A DNA stretch of 64,000 nt from Ganoderma boninense (GCA_002900995.3 CM035304.1:3419612-3483611); one strand, 5' to 3'. Counted from the stretch's first letter, positions 47,765 through 59,743 are shown. A program made the numbers and translations. Notes: generated from the letters alone by a model not told the origin.

Positions 47765-48379
47765 ATGCCAGCTCCCGACATCCTCACCTTCCGTTTCAAC
47801 AAGGACAACAACAAACTTTGCTACATTGTCCCTCCCAACTCTCTTCAGGCAAGCCCCCCACAACCTCGCGTTTCTTCAAACTCTAATCCTTGCCCACCTC
47901 TTTCTTAGGACGGCCTTCTTGTGGCGAAAGAGAACTTCGAGGACGATCTCTATGACGTCGATCCTAGCAGAATAAACATCTGCGTAAACGCCGTCGTCGC
48001 CGGCACAAGACAACACATCCGCATCAGCCCTGCCTCCTGGGCCGTCGTCCTCTCAAAGCTCCGGCCCTACGAGGTCCTCGACATCATGGTCCAGTCTCCC
48101 CCCGCAGGCATCCCCGACATCGCAGTGTACTCCGAAAACGGCGTCGAGAAGCTTCCTCGATACGAGGATATCCGCGACAAGGCTGACTCCGATGTCTTGC
48201 TCTCTCCCTCTCGTTCTCCCTCTCCGAAGGTCAAGTCTATTCCCCCAGAGACCATCCGCGCCGCCCAGCGCTACCCCCGGCGAACTCCCTCCCCTTCACG
48301 CTCATCCCAGGCCAAGAATTCGAGCTCGTCATCCTTGACCGACCTCGCAAAGGCCCTCTTCGGAAAGAGCTCCTCCTAG
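47765..48379 (+). CDS. Unknown 184-aa protein, two exons with a GC-AG intron
   Basis: Exon 1 (47765-47848) encodes MPAPDILTFRFNKDNNKLCY and more; exon 2 (47909-48379) runs to TAG. The intron begins CAG|GCAAGC and ends CTTTCTTAG, so it uses a GC donor; no GT alternative keeps the frame. The protein starts with a compact alpha/beta-like part of about 100 residues (ASWAVVLSKLRPYEVLDIMV) followed by a Ser/Pro/Arg-rich tail (SPSRSPSPKVKS, RRTPSPSRSSQAK) and a hydrophobic end (LTDLAKALFGKSSS). I recognise no family. A TATA-like box and a CT-rich leader lie about 110 bp upstream, supporting expression. Confidence 0.7.
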
Positions 48380-50375
48380 CCGCCTTTCCTTCACACATGC
48401 ACTCTTCATCACTTCGCATTTCAGTTCTTCGTTCGACAGAGACGATCCGGGACACCTATCTTATGTTCCTCGTCCGATACCACCCCGCGTACATCGTCGG
48501 CTGTATTCAACAGTTCATGGTTGGACCTCGGACTCGTTGTAACCGTAACCCCGCCTGCCGTTTTGATCAACACGCATACACTGTAAAATACGTTGTCTAT
48601 AGTGCAATATTCTTCACCTACATGTACGCCATGTCGTACGTTCCCTCTGTATAGATAGACATCAATACTTGGTTCTTGCTTCATTTCACCAAGCGAGTCT
48701 GACTGCGTGGCCATGGAGCCCGAATTCAACGTTAGCAAATCCGTACTTTGCAACCGGGATGAGACACAATAGCTACCCACAAAGATACTCTGGACACTTG
48801 CAGAGCCGCCATCCTGTGATGCCATGTGCATGTTGCATTGCAAGCTTCAGTGAGTTCCTAAGGGGTTCTTACAAAAGCCCGCGGTGAACCTTAGGAGCGG
48901 GCGGTGCGTCTTCGAGGGGCGCCCATATCCAAGTGCTGTGCGCGAAGCAAGCAACGAACCGCGCATCTTGTGTTCGACATGGGCGCGGGAGATTCAAACA
49001 CGCGCGACAGGATCGGGGATGACGCGGTGCCTGTTCGAACGAGCCTTTTCCCGGGAATCGCCTTGGAGCATGATGTTTGCATGACCGTGCAGTTGTACAA
49101 CCAGGCCAGTCGAAGATGGAACCGCCACTGCACAACTTGCGGCAAATGGCGGGGGCTCATTCGAGTCGGCTTCTCTAAGAAGCACTTTCAGGACCTACGC
49201 TACTCTCGCTGAGACGTTCCGGAAGGCACAGCATCTATGTATGGACACGCACCGCAAGCTGTCCGATATGCATGGCACCGTAGGAGGGGGAACCCATGCT
49301 GTATGCCATTATGGACCACACCGGGACGCCCGAACGGCAGCATCAAGCTCACTGCAATATCTGTTGGGGTGTTCAGCGGGACAGCCACAACCGCTTATGC
49401 TTTTCACAATTTATCAGCACCACAGAAGCTGATCAAGAATAATGGCGTTGAACTTTGCTGAAGGAAAGGTTGTGCGAAATGGCAATAGCCGCAATTTTGA
49501 GACGCTCGTCGCACTTCGCGATGGGCCGGTGCGTCGCGCTGCGGCAATATGGAAAGTTCCAGACAGAGTACCGGTACTTGCAGCATTTGGGAGCAGGTTT
49601 CCGGGACCGATGCCCGTGTGGCAGGAAGCAGAAGAACACCTGGCAAACATGCGTTCAGTGACAAGGGAGCGCTTCACGGGAAGGGGATCCGTACGTACCG
49701 ACTTGATACTGACATGTGGTTGTGGCCGGGTACCACGGCTAGCAAGTCATGCAACAACTGTCTTACTCGGAGCTCTTGCTCATCATTGCGAGCGCACCGG
49801 TTTACACAACTTCGGCAGGCCGGCCTGAAAGTTGCTGTCGAAAATGAAAGTCGAGCTTCCGGGTGGCGCCGCATTCCAATGTAACGCGACAGGACCCGGA
49901 AGGATAAGTCACGGAGGCCCCGTTCAACCGAGATCCAGACCCGGCCAGAAGGAACATTGCATACGGAGAGCTCAGACCTGTGGCATTTTAGTCCTGCTCG
50001 TAGACTCTGCAAGCGCTAGTGGCCGCACTAACACTTGTGCATGCGGACTCTATCCCCATCTATATGGCGGCCGTCCCAGATTGCTGCGAAATTCAAGGAA
50101 CATTTTGGGGTGATAACTAGGCTGTATTAGGTAGGCGCAAACGACGCATCGTCATAGAGCTGGACATAGGATGTGTGATTATTCTCGCCTAAATCAAGGT
50201 CAGCGCAGCAGTTCATCCTGTCGACGAGCAGCCTTCAGTACTCACCTAAAGTACATACTGCTGTTTCCTTCTGACCACCCTTGTCGTAGAGCCGTCCCAC
50301 AAGGGCGGCGCGACTAATGCTTTGCATGCGATTAACGGCCTCCGCGACCGTTCGCGCTGTTTTCCTCGGTTCACC
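48380..50375. other. Unrecognised region with a possible exon pair next to NAD kinase
   Basis: No domain was found in the open frames of 48,400-50,100. On the minus strand two stretches at about 50,137-50,300 splice cleanly (GTGAGT to TTTAG) to give a peptide ending TSYVQLYDDASFAPT, preceded by LVGRLYDKGGQKETAVCTLG. They lie downstream of the NAD kinase stop and could be part of a separate small gene. Function unknown. Confidence 0.35.
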
Positions 50376-52068
50376 TCAGCTTCGTTGGTGCCTCGTCAAC
50401 GCCTTGCTCCTAAACGTCGCATTGTACTGCAGCAGGTTGTTGATGTCTCGGACCCAGTCGTCCTCCTTCCCGGGACCCGCGCCCTCCCGCGCCTCGCTAG
50501 GTTCGGTAATCGAGGACCGGTTGATGCAAGGGTATCGGGTACAGCGACGCGCGCACGGTGACCGACTCGCCTGGCTTGAGCAGATGGGACACCTGGCCGT
50601 CCATCGAGAGGCTTGCAGATGTTCGCGAGCGTTCGCTGATCTGTTTTCCGTGAAACGGGTGGGGCGTGAGTATACAGGGATGCAATTAGTTGTTATCAAG
50701 CGAGGATATGAGAATGGAAGCTCGCCCGCAATGTGATGGATGACGACGATGGGAACACGAGGGGGCGGAAGGACAGACTTCGGGGACAGATTGGGGTCAG
50801 GACGATGGCGCTCAGGGATGGATGCACGATGGGTCCTCCCGCAGAAAGCGAGTACGCTGTTGAACCCGTTGGGGTAGACACGATCAGGCCGTCGGACTGG
50901 AAACAGGGCGCAGATGAGACAGACTCATACAGGGGCTTGCCGAAAGGACATACCACCGCCTCTGTGAGATGCTGGCCGTCGACAAACACGTCGATGGTGT
51001 TCAGGTGTGGGCTAGCACCTCGATGCAATGCAATCTCATTCATGACTTGCCAGTCTGAAGCGACGATGACCGCGTTATGCATACGTAGGGATATCGTACA
51101 TGGCGAGAACGCGCACCTTCTGCCTGCGTATCGATTCGGTCACCGCCCGAGTCCTGGAACGTGCAAGACAAGCGCATTCGATGAAGAACGGTGATACGGC
51201 CGGCGAATGCGCTGTCGATCGCTTTTGTATAGTCATCGATGTCTGCACGAGGAGTGAGCCGCATCCACATGCACATTGAGGTGGGATGGCGTACGTACGG
51301 AATGGAAGCAAGAAGCCCAATGTGCCCATGGAGAAGCTGAGGACGGGTGGTACGGCTCCAACTTTGAACAAAGAGGATGCGTGAAGTATGGTGCCGTCCC
51401 CGCCTATGGTAATGACGAGATCTATAGGCTCGGCATCCGGACCTGCAGGGCGGTGTATGGAGTGAGTCGTGGATGACTTTTGGTTGCGAACCATCCTACC
51501 TGGCTTCCAGATTTGGACGCCGTTGGGAATATCTGACCGCTGTTCATGGAAGATCTGCACTCCAGGATAGTTGGACCGGATGTACCTGCGACATTAAATT
51601 AGAAGGCTATATATATGGACGTGGTGGGTGAGACTGACGACAGGAGGGTGTCGATGGCATGGATGACGGGTTTTGTGCGAAGCTTGTTGACGATGAGGAC
51701 GGAGGTGGAGGAGATGCCATTAGTGACACGTCTAGCTTGTGGGACAATCAGCGAATGATATGCTGAAGAAATGAGGCATGCGGGAAAACGGAAGGGGAAA
51801 GGGGAAGGTTTTGGATGAATGGATTACGGCGTGGGGTCGAACAGGTAGGGTTGCGGGGACCGGGAGATAAAAATGCTGAAGAGACGTACGTGGCGTATGT
51901 TCGCTGAGTTTGAACGGCATTATTGCTTCGTGGGGGTGCTGTTGGGTAGGGTGATGAGATCGAACGTAGAGACAAGGCGGAGTGTAGAGGGTGACGAGCA
52001 AGGAGGCGGCAGGATGATGCTCTAGTTGAGGAAAGGGCAGGGAAGAGAGTTGGCAAAGCACGCCTCAT
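50376..52068 (-). CDS. POS5: Mitochondrial NAD(H) kinase, Pos5-like, with one apparent base insertion
   Basis: The ATG at 52,066-52,068 starts [20 protein letters not shown], a mitochondrial-type presequence. After an intron the conserved core appears: [35 protein letters not shown] with the GGDG catalytic loop, [23 protein letters not shown] (NE motif) and [15 protein letters not shown]. The C-terminus has [20 protein letters not shown], shared with Pos5-type kinases. The enzyme makes NADP(H) in mitochondria for reductive defence and Fe-S metabolism. Near 50,545 the plus frame reads through [12 protein letters not shown] to a stop, whereas removing one T gives PIPCINRSS and the expected tail to the TGA at 50,376. 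That lesion in an otherwise intact conserved enzyme looks like a sequence error. The promoter side faces the duplicated orphan gene. Confidence 0.87.
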
Positions 52069-52999
52069 GGTCAGATGGCGTTCAGGCCCTGGCCGTAGAA
52101 TCGAATGAGGATTTGTTGAGACTGCAGGCTGGACTGTAAACAAGAAGGGCGCAGAAACGGACTTGGGCCGTATAGGATGGAGGACGGTCGGGTCAGCTGA
52201 ACAGGGAGAGGAGGACCAGATCACATCAAGGGGCAGCAGACTAGCTCGATGCCGAAATGTTTCAGTGGAGGGCTGGCATAGGTGATGTAGCGAGCTGAGG
52301 CTCAGAGTCGAGCTGAGCGTCGAGGAGAGAGAGAGGTGCGTCCGCTTGCCCGCTCGGCGTTTCGGACGACTGCCCCGAGTCGGAGTCACCGAGTTCTCTC
52401 ACCCTCACAACTTACGCCACTCTCACCGTCCATGACTTGTTTGGATACGTGGGGTTCTCTACAGTAACCCTCCTCAGGAGTCTCTGCATCATAGTCCGGG
52501 GCTTTCTCAAATCGGAAGCGAAGACGAGACCGTCGAGTTGGGACCGGGTCTCTCCCGTTTCAACTTTCCCAGACTATTCTCACAGACCAGTCCATTACAA
52601 CACAATCAACAGGCCTGTTCGAACATAATGCTCCCTTATACAAGCATTCAGGGTCAACCATTCGTCGGCAGCTGCTGCCAAGATGAGTATCAATATTATC
52701 TTGACCCAGCTTGAGCGCAGACACTGTTTTGCATACCCGTTTGCGTATGGTTAACCGTGAATAAACAATTCGTACGAACTGGGATCGGTCTTTCGCTCAA
52801 TGTAAAAACTTGCCAAAAATTGTGCGCGACGATGATTTTTGGCCATACTAAACACGGATGAGGCTCTCGCGATACACCACTCGACAATCTCCCAATTTGC
52901 TCCCCTCCCTCTCCATTTACATAATCTCAACCACCTCACCCATTAAACGCTGAAACTCCTCGACTTCAGTCTTTCGCTCGTCATCATCACCTCATCCTC
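52069..52999. other. Promoter region of NAD kinase and 5' flank of orphan gene copy 2
   Basis: The minus strand upstream of 52,068 stays open for about 100 codons (to 52,389) and is probably leader. From about 52,927 the sequence belongs to the duplicated block. Nothing else was recognised. Confidence 0.45.
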
Positions 53000-54212
53000 A
53001 TGTCGTCCCGACGCCTTCTGGACCCCTACAACGTGTCTAGGCAGTTGCCCAACGTCGAAGCCCTTGCGCAGCAATATGCTCGATACCTCCAGATCGCCGG
53101 GGAGGACACTGAGTTCCTCAGCTACCACGTTACTCGTCGCGACGAGATCATCGCTGAGTTCTACTCGCACCCTGAGGTGAAATCTAGTATCGCGCCGCAC
53201 CAGTTTGTGCAGCCGTGTGAAGACCCCAACATATATCTCGATGGCGCAAATGACCTCATCAAGAAACACACGCCACCCGAGACACTCGAGGAGTGAGTGT
53301 CAACTTCTCCGCTATATTCCATAGTCCTGACTCCATCGGCGGCATATAGTCGTGTCGGCCGCCTTCATATTGCCATGGCTGCACTCATGGTGTTTCTTGA
53401 GTTCAAAGTCAACGGTGCCCTTAGAGACCACCCCGACCTAGAGTTTCAAGTCGAGGTTCGGAAGGAACAGCTGTAAGCACGTCGTTTTTTTTGCTCCTAT
53501 CTGCATCATGAATGAAATGTATCCTTCATGGTACTAGCATGGACGAATGGTACCAGACAGAGTTTGCTCGCCTTTTCCCAGAGCGCTGGAATCGCGTTTC
53601 GAGGACCCCATCGACTCTAACCACCCGTGGGCCCCTTCCTACTCCTCCTCCCACTCGCCGCTCTGGCGTTGCAAAGCCTGTGTCCGATGACGAGGTTGAA
53701 GAGTTCCTGCGTACTCCTTATACCCTCATGGGGAAGCGGTTTGTGCACTCTCCGCCTGAAGGCCACGATCAGGGCCACAGCGGAGCGTGGAAGGTTGTTT
53801 CGTATACTGTGCGCGACAGCGACGAAGGCATTGTGCATGAGTACCAGGTATTGCTTGACGCACTTGGTGTAGAACCTCTCCCCATGGACGAAGGGGAGGT
53901 CCGTTACCTTCTCAAGTACTCCACGTTCGCTACATGATCGGCGCAGCTCTCCAAGTCTTGCACTGTTGTCATTATATTTCTTGTTTTTTTTTGGTTATGC
54001 ATGCATACCCGTATTGCAGGAAACCCGGTTTGGGGAGGCAATTTCGGCGTAGACGCGTGTGCGAACAATTGCGCAGGTGTCTCGCGTGACACTACGGTCC
54101 GGAACATGTTTGTTCGATACCGCTAATGTCTCGCTTGCGGCTTTGCCATCTGCCTTTAACTTGAGCCGTGGCCACCATGACGCTCTGAGCAGTGTAGTAC
54201 AAGCAGGACAAA
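52927..54212 (+). repeat. Segmental duplication, copy 2
   Basis: Direct repeat of 24,852-26,285 at a distance of 28 kb. It is shorter because of a gap of about 140 bp in the 3' flank. Unlike copy 1, it is followed by no dynamin gene; similarity ends after ACAAGCAGGACAA. Confidence 0.9.
53000..53937 (+). CDS. Orphan 271-aa protein, copy 2
   Basis: Exons 53000-53292, 53350-53472 and 53538-53937 have the same lengths as those of copy 1 (293, 123 and 400 nt) and give 271 residues starting MSSRRLLDPYNVSRQLPNVE. The 123-nt middle exon differs from copy 1 by a single silent base. Exons 1 and 3 together carry about 23 amino-acid changes but only about nine silent ones. Changes include Gly to Cys near the end of exon 1 and several charge changes in the exon-3 linker. 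No domain recognised. Confidence 0.8.
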
Positions 54213-55090
54213 GCTGTAGTATGTCTCGAACATGATGTATTTGGTCGGGATGGAGCGCAGTCTGCATGCGGATGGGCTAGAGATGTCGATGCGAGGGCAT
54301 TAACAGACTAGTGAGTCCCCTACCCATCTATTCCTCCGTCTTCCCTTCACACCGTGTCTTCCTTTCCCAGAATTTGCTGTCCAAACCGTGTCCGAAGCGC
54401 AAGACACCGTTGAACATCCCCCCGGCACTCCGTCCGCAGCTTCGCTCCAGAATTGAGGTTGGATTGGTACGTGTTGCAACGTTCCCCGCTCATGCATTCC
54501 TCCCTGAGCTGCCATTCAAGATTAGGCAAGAAATCCACCTCAATTCTACGTTGATCGGAATGAGATGAAGGCTGATCGCGTCGCCACTGGATATCAAGCT
54601 GCTCTACCCTGTGTCCTTCCTCAGACTCAGAGGCCCGGAGGTGGATTTACCTTGGTGAGACCAGCAGTTGACAAGCGGAATGGTTTCGCAGAGGAGCTTC
54701 GACGCGCGATCACAATTCACCTCATCATACGGCCTTTCGAGGCAAACGGCGGCGAAGTGTCCTACCCGATCCATTTATCCCCTTCTAGAGATGGAACTGC
54801 GTACTCGATTTTTAACCCTCTAGCATATCCAAGCAATCACACGAGGCTCTCGAGGCGGAGCTTGAAGTTCCTCTTTAATACTTCGTCCATTCAACACCCG
54901 CGTCCCCATTAGCCCCATTACCAACAGCCCCCCTCGCCCACTGGCCTCAGAGGGCGCTCACTACCAAGCACATTCTCCATTCTCTCACCGGGATCGCAGA
55001 CAACTAATGACATTCGATTGCCACGTCCTCTGAGAATACGCCAGCCCGCCCAACTCTAACCTGTCGCCTACTGGCTCTAGCTCCAGGCAG
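54213..55090. other. Region upstream of the Trs65-like gene
   Basis: Plus-strand frames at 54,311-54,912 do not resemble the missing N-terminal part of Trs65 or any family I know. No repeat or RNA gene was seen. Confidence 0.4.
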
Positions 55091-55922
55091 ATGCCCAGCA
55101 TCGCGGGCCACTGGGCCTCGTACATCCTGCCCTCCATGTCCTTCCCAACCAGCTTCCCGCGCTCGCCCACGACCTACGTCCCGCCAACGAGCCCCCCACT
55201 TCCTCTTCCTCCAATCAACCCGATGGGCAGCTATGCGCACTCGACTTCCGACAGCCCGAGCACCATCACCGAAATCCTGGGCGCGCCTCCTCGTACCCCG
55301 CCTACGCCAGCTCCCCCCCGCCCGTCTCCCGACGCCTTTCTGGCGCGCAGCATTCGGGGCATGCGGCCGTGGGACGGGGAGCCCATCGTCGTGTCTGTCG
55401 GCCTCCTCCCGCGGCCCCATTGCACGGAGAAGAATAAGGAGAAGGTCGGGAAGGGATGTGCCGTGAAATTGCACGCCGGCGAGCTGTATCCGCTCGATCA
55501 GTTCACGCTCGACATCTTCGTCTTCATCCAGACGTCGTTGACGCGGCATTTCGAGGTGAGCTATCCCGAGGAGCGGAGGCGAAGCCGGAAGGGGAGGGAC
55601 GCTCGGTCGCCGGGCATCATACCGCTGCAGAACCACGTCCGTGTTGGGTATCAGTCACCAAAACATGTCGTCTTGGGGTTTTTTTCGATGACGGCGTTTG
55701 TTCACAGGCCGCTCCGGCCATCGACCTCTCAGTCCGTACAAATGGACTTTGTCGCCCTCGCGCCGGGCCTGCATTCGATTGAGACGCTGACCCTCACGGA
55801 CATCCAGAGTGACGTGACCATGAAACTCAGGTGCGCTGTGAGTTCCTAACAGACAGAAACTAGCTTACCCTGGTTTTCGTAGGTCTGTTTTTGACATCAT
55901 CGTGCATGGTCCATTCCCCTGA
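55091..55922 (+). CDS. Short Trs65-like protein (TRAPP II subunit, C-terminal domain only)
   Basis: Exons 55091-55647, 55708-55830 and 55883-55922 with GT-AG introns close to 239 residues. After a proline-rich N-terminus the sequence follows the C-terminal immunoglobulin-like part of Trs65: LYPLDQFTLDIFVFIQ, RHFEVSYPEERRR, GIIPLQNHVRVGPLRP, SVQMDFVALAPGLHSIETLT, then RSVFDIIVHGPFP at the end. Trs65 helps TRAPP II assemble at the late Golgi. Fungal Trs65 proteins are usually two to three times longer, and no N-terminal domain was found upstream, so this is either a truncated copy or the 3' end of a gene whose 5' exons I failed to see. The coding frame is intact. Confidence 0.7.
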
Positions 55923-56800
55923 CAAGTACGCGGGGTACTGTATTCCCTGAACAATCCCACAGCGAATGCACAGCGTTGGGGCAAACTCGTATCATCAGTA
56001 AAAATCTCTGTGCAACTGTAGCACACTGTAGTCTATATAGTAGTTATAGCCAGGTTGCAACCCCCCCTTGATGTAAAGCACTGTAGCACCGGGCCATTAT
56101 TTCATAGCACTCTGTAGCACATCATTGCACACTGTAATGACCGTAGCAGGGCCAATAATTTATAGTAAAGAGATATTGAATAAAAACTTGCTTTCGGGCC
56201 TCCAACCCCAACCGATCACACCATGTTCCACCTCCATCTACTACAATGATTTTAATTTTTGCACAACATGATGTTTGAACCCTCAATCTCACGACACAGG
56301 GCAGCACTCGTTCCAACTGCACCACATGGGCTTGTTATAATAGGCCAAATTTAACTATATAACTACTATTTAACATCCCAGGACTTAGTAGAATATTGAT
56401 GACGGTCCGAGTCCACAAGTTGTTCATTCACTTGTGAGCATATATGTTTGCTTGCATAGATATTGTATTCCGATATTAGTAGTCTTTTCGTAATGCTTGT
56501 CTGTGGCTTAAAGTTGAATATAGTCACTGTGGACCGGTATACAAGCACTCGACAAAAGATAAAACATCAGTAACACTTAGACATCCGGGAGGTGGATAAA
56601 TATAGTACTATGTAAACAACATTGTTATCAATGGCTACTACAGAGAGCAACAAGGCTTTGATATATACAATGGCTAACAACAGGGTGCTACAGCGTAGAT
56701 GGGGATGCTACACAGCACTACTATGGCTACAGAAGTAGATATATATGCTACAGTGCACACTGCAGACTACAGTGGTCTATAGCTACCCTATTAATAACTA
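55923..56800. repeat. AT-rich region with inverted arrays of GCTACAG-type words
   Basis: From about 55,990 to 56,160 the plus strand repeats CTGTAGCAC-like words; from about 56,640 to 56,790 it repeats the complement GCTACAG. Similar blocks occur in inverted order (ACTGTAGTCT on the left, AGACTACAGT on the right). Composition is much richer in AT than the flanks. No coding signal. Confidence 0.5.
56160..56332 (-). mobile_element. tRNA-derived SINE
   Basis: On the minus strand from about 56,331 the sequence begins GCCCATG and shows an A box, TGGTGCAGTTGG (56,313-56,324), and a B box, GGGTTCAAAC (about 56,273-56,283), about 30 bp further. That spacing and the two boxes are those of an internal Pol III promoter of tRNA type. 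The segment does not fold as a complete tRNA and continues into an unrelated AT-rich body and the CTGTAGC-rich tail. Hence a tRNA-derived SINE rather than a tRNA gene. Confidence 0.6.
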
Positions 56801-57839
56801 CAGGCCGGTGAACCATTTTACTGATGATATGCTTGAAGCGCTGTCCCCGCTGTATGACGCCTCGAAAAGTCCCGGTTCCTACGTTGAGAATATCCGACCT
56901 TGGTGCAACCCTTCCTGTGGGATTTCTTACCCGAGGCACATCGTTCTTCATTCCGCGCATGTACCAGCATGAGACCTGCGATGTGGTACTAGGATCTCCA
57001 ACTGCAACAAGATAGTAGGTAAAGGCACTCAAAGTATCTGTTCAGCTCGGCTAGACTTGGCAAACAATGTCGTTCGTCAGGATTAGCGGCGTACCCCAGC
57101 GGGTTCTCTCCAAGATTCGCATCAAACTCAGGTCTGGGGGACGGACACAGACCGTCATGAAGAGTTTATAATGTTAATGGACCAGCGCTTGAAACCGAAT
57201 GAAGCGCTGAGGGTGGGATGTGGCTTGGACTCGAACAGCGATCACAACTTGTACTTGGTCGCAGGTTGGCTTTGGTCTGCCTCTCTCAGACTCTGAGTCT
57301 CTCTCGATCCGTCGACGCTCGCAATAAGTAGAGAGAAATCGCTGCCACATCCCATTCGTCTTCGAGCAAGTCCAAGTCGAAGGCTCCTCCACACTCGCAC
57401 TCATCCTCAGACGATCCTGGCACCCCACAGACCCCAGCCTCGATCGCCCCAGGCTTCCTTGCCTTTCCTCGTGAGTCATGCCGTCCTACGTCCATTCTCC
57501 CGCCCAACACATTCCTTGCGCGCCAGGTCGTCGTCCTATACTTGTCCACCAACCAATCTTTACTATCAGCAAGTCATGCGCCACTGCGGCCGTGTCTACG
57601 AAGCCCGCATGAGAGCGACTCGGATTCTATCTTCAGATATATGGAACGTCTCGTTGCGACTGATATCCCACTATCCTACTGTTTGAGCACATATCCTCCC
57701 ACCTTCCACGTCCATTCAACTTGTCGCATCCTCTTCTCTAGACATAAGTAACAGCTTCGGCAGTACTGTTGCAGCCAAAGTGCCAATCGACTAACCTTCC
57801 CTCGACCGTCGCTAATACTGCAGCTATACACGTCTCAAC
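56801..57839. other. Unrecognised spacer upstream of the DUF2235 pseudogene
   Basis: A minus-strand frame at 56,748-57,032 and one around 57,090 (GENPLGYAANPDERHC) are open but I cannot place them in a family. No confident gene. Confidence 0.4.
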
Positions 57840-59743
57840 ATGCCTCCCAAGACCCTCCTTGTCTTCTGTGACGCGACTGGTACAGATGGAGCGTTTGAGC
57901 CTCCCGGTATATCGTTTTTACGTTCGCTTTCTGGACTAAAGTCTGACATCGGTCTAGCATTCAATGCACCTAATCAGGATAGTCTACAGGTCGTCTCAAA
58001 GCCAGGAGGTAAGGTACAGGCTACGAGTCAATACGTCCCATACTGACTACGATTCCAGATATCCTACGTGCATCGCAAATTACTTCGTTCACTTGTAGCA
58101 AAGTCTCACGTCAACCTCACCCAGCCGTCCAGGGAGGTAATAGTAGCACTCAGTATCCTACCAACGTTCTGCGCCTTGGTGAGCACCGGCCGCAAAACCT
58201 AACGATCGTCCCCCGGCTGACGCAGTGGCTTGTCCTGGATAGCGCGCTCTGTTAAAAGCGTTGACGCGTGAGCATACCAGACAGCTCGTTTTGGTTTTCA
58301 CAGGATCTATTCACATCGTCCGCTCCCCAGGAAAGGAAACCAGCAGATTGTCTTTTACCAGAGCGGTACAGGAGCGGATGCTAGCCTTGAGGGTGACCCA
58401 GCGACAGGAACAACCCACTTGCGTACGTCCCATAACCACGTGCGTACAGCGACTTGTTTATAATTCCAACATTGCCAGAGGCTCTCGGGACGGCCGTCGG
58501 TTGGCAATTCCTTATCATATCTTTCCTGGTGTTGGCATTCAGGCAGAACAACATATTTTACAGCATGCAAGATCCGCGATGCCTACATGTTCATATCGCA
58601 GAACTACGATGTGGGAGACCAGATATGTTTATTCGGGTAAGGCTCATATGGTTGACATGTTCCTAGGCAATCGTTGACTTTTTCTTATAGATTTTTCCAG
58701 GTGATCTATTGATCAGGGCAAAATCGGCTAGCAGCTGTTCATCTGACTGCGAAACTATCACAGTGGCGCATACACAGCTAGAAAACTGTCTGGGTTGATC
58801 GTAAGCGTTTGAACCATCACCGACATTGACTCGGTTATACGTCTAACGGTATGATCGTAGGATAGCATTGGCTTACTCACTCGCCGTGATCTCGGCCTGT
58901 TTTTCGGAATATGGCGCCAGCTCATGAACGGCGAGGCTCCGACGATCCCCTCAGACACCCGGCGTGTTGATATTAAGTATATTTTAGCATGGTGGTCGCC
59001 TTCGCATACCCTCATGCTTCGACCTGCCGGATAGATGCGTCGGTGTTTGGGACACTGTTGGATCCGTCTACAAGCAGATCGACGCCTTGAACATCATCGA
59101 CACTAGTCTTCCGCCCACAGTGAAGGTTGCGCTTCATGCAGTCTCCGTGCAAGAGAACCGGAAGAAACTCCCTTCCCACTCTTTGGACGATTCCATCTGG
59201 GGGGTTGAAGCAGAGTCAGGTCCTTAAGCAGGTGCGGTGATCGCTCGTACTAGCTGTCTCTCTGGGGCTGAATTGAGACAGGTTTGGTTCCGAAGCGGGA
59301 GCGCATGCTGACGTGGGAGGAGGTTATGAGCGGCACGAGTTGGCAGATATCTCCCTCTTTTGGATGACGGTGAGTTCTCTTCTCGTGCTCATGATGCGGT
59401 AGGCTCTTGCCCATGAACCCATAGGGAGAGGTTGAGTCCTTCGTCAACTTGGACCTCGATTTCTTGCGATCTTACGCTCACACCCGCCCGGATCCTTGGG
59501 GGACTTCTCAGCCTCACAATGCATACAAGGAGACTTCCGTGGCACGGCAACCTATTGTCGGACATGAGACGCGTCTCCGAAGTGGACTGATTATGTACTT
59601 CACAGTCCGTCTTCCATCCAAGCCTCGTGTATTCACCTGCAAGTGCGCAGCCTCAATCCCCGGATTATATGGTCACCATGAATATTATCACGGAGTCCTT
59701 CGGACCCGTGTCTTATTCGACCCTGAACCAATTTGGGCAGTAG
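57840..59743 (+). pseudogene. DUF2235 (Tle1-like alpha/beta-hydrolase) pseudogene
   Basis: The start MPPKTLLVFCDATGTDGAF at 57,840 matches the opening of fungal DUF2235 proteins. Later pieces in order are FNAPNQDSLQ, IVFYQSGTGADASLEGDPAT, KIRDAYMFISQNYDVGDQIC, TRRDLGLFFGIWRQLMNGEA, CVGVWDTVGSVYKQIDAL, GGYERHELADISLFWM, FVNLDLDFLRSYA and a tail ending STLNQFGQ with TAG at 59,741. The family is predicted to hydrolyse phospholipids or other esters through a Gly-x-Ser-x-Gly nucleophile. Here the nucleophile region (GFSRG expected, about 58,695) contains a TGA and is unrecognisable, and frame breaks lie near 59,165, 59,290 and 59,605. Splice sites mostly survive. I therefore call a decayed gene, with more lesions than draft errors alone would explain. 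Confidence 0.75.
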
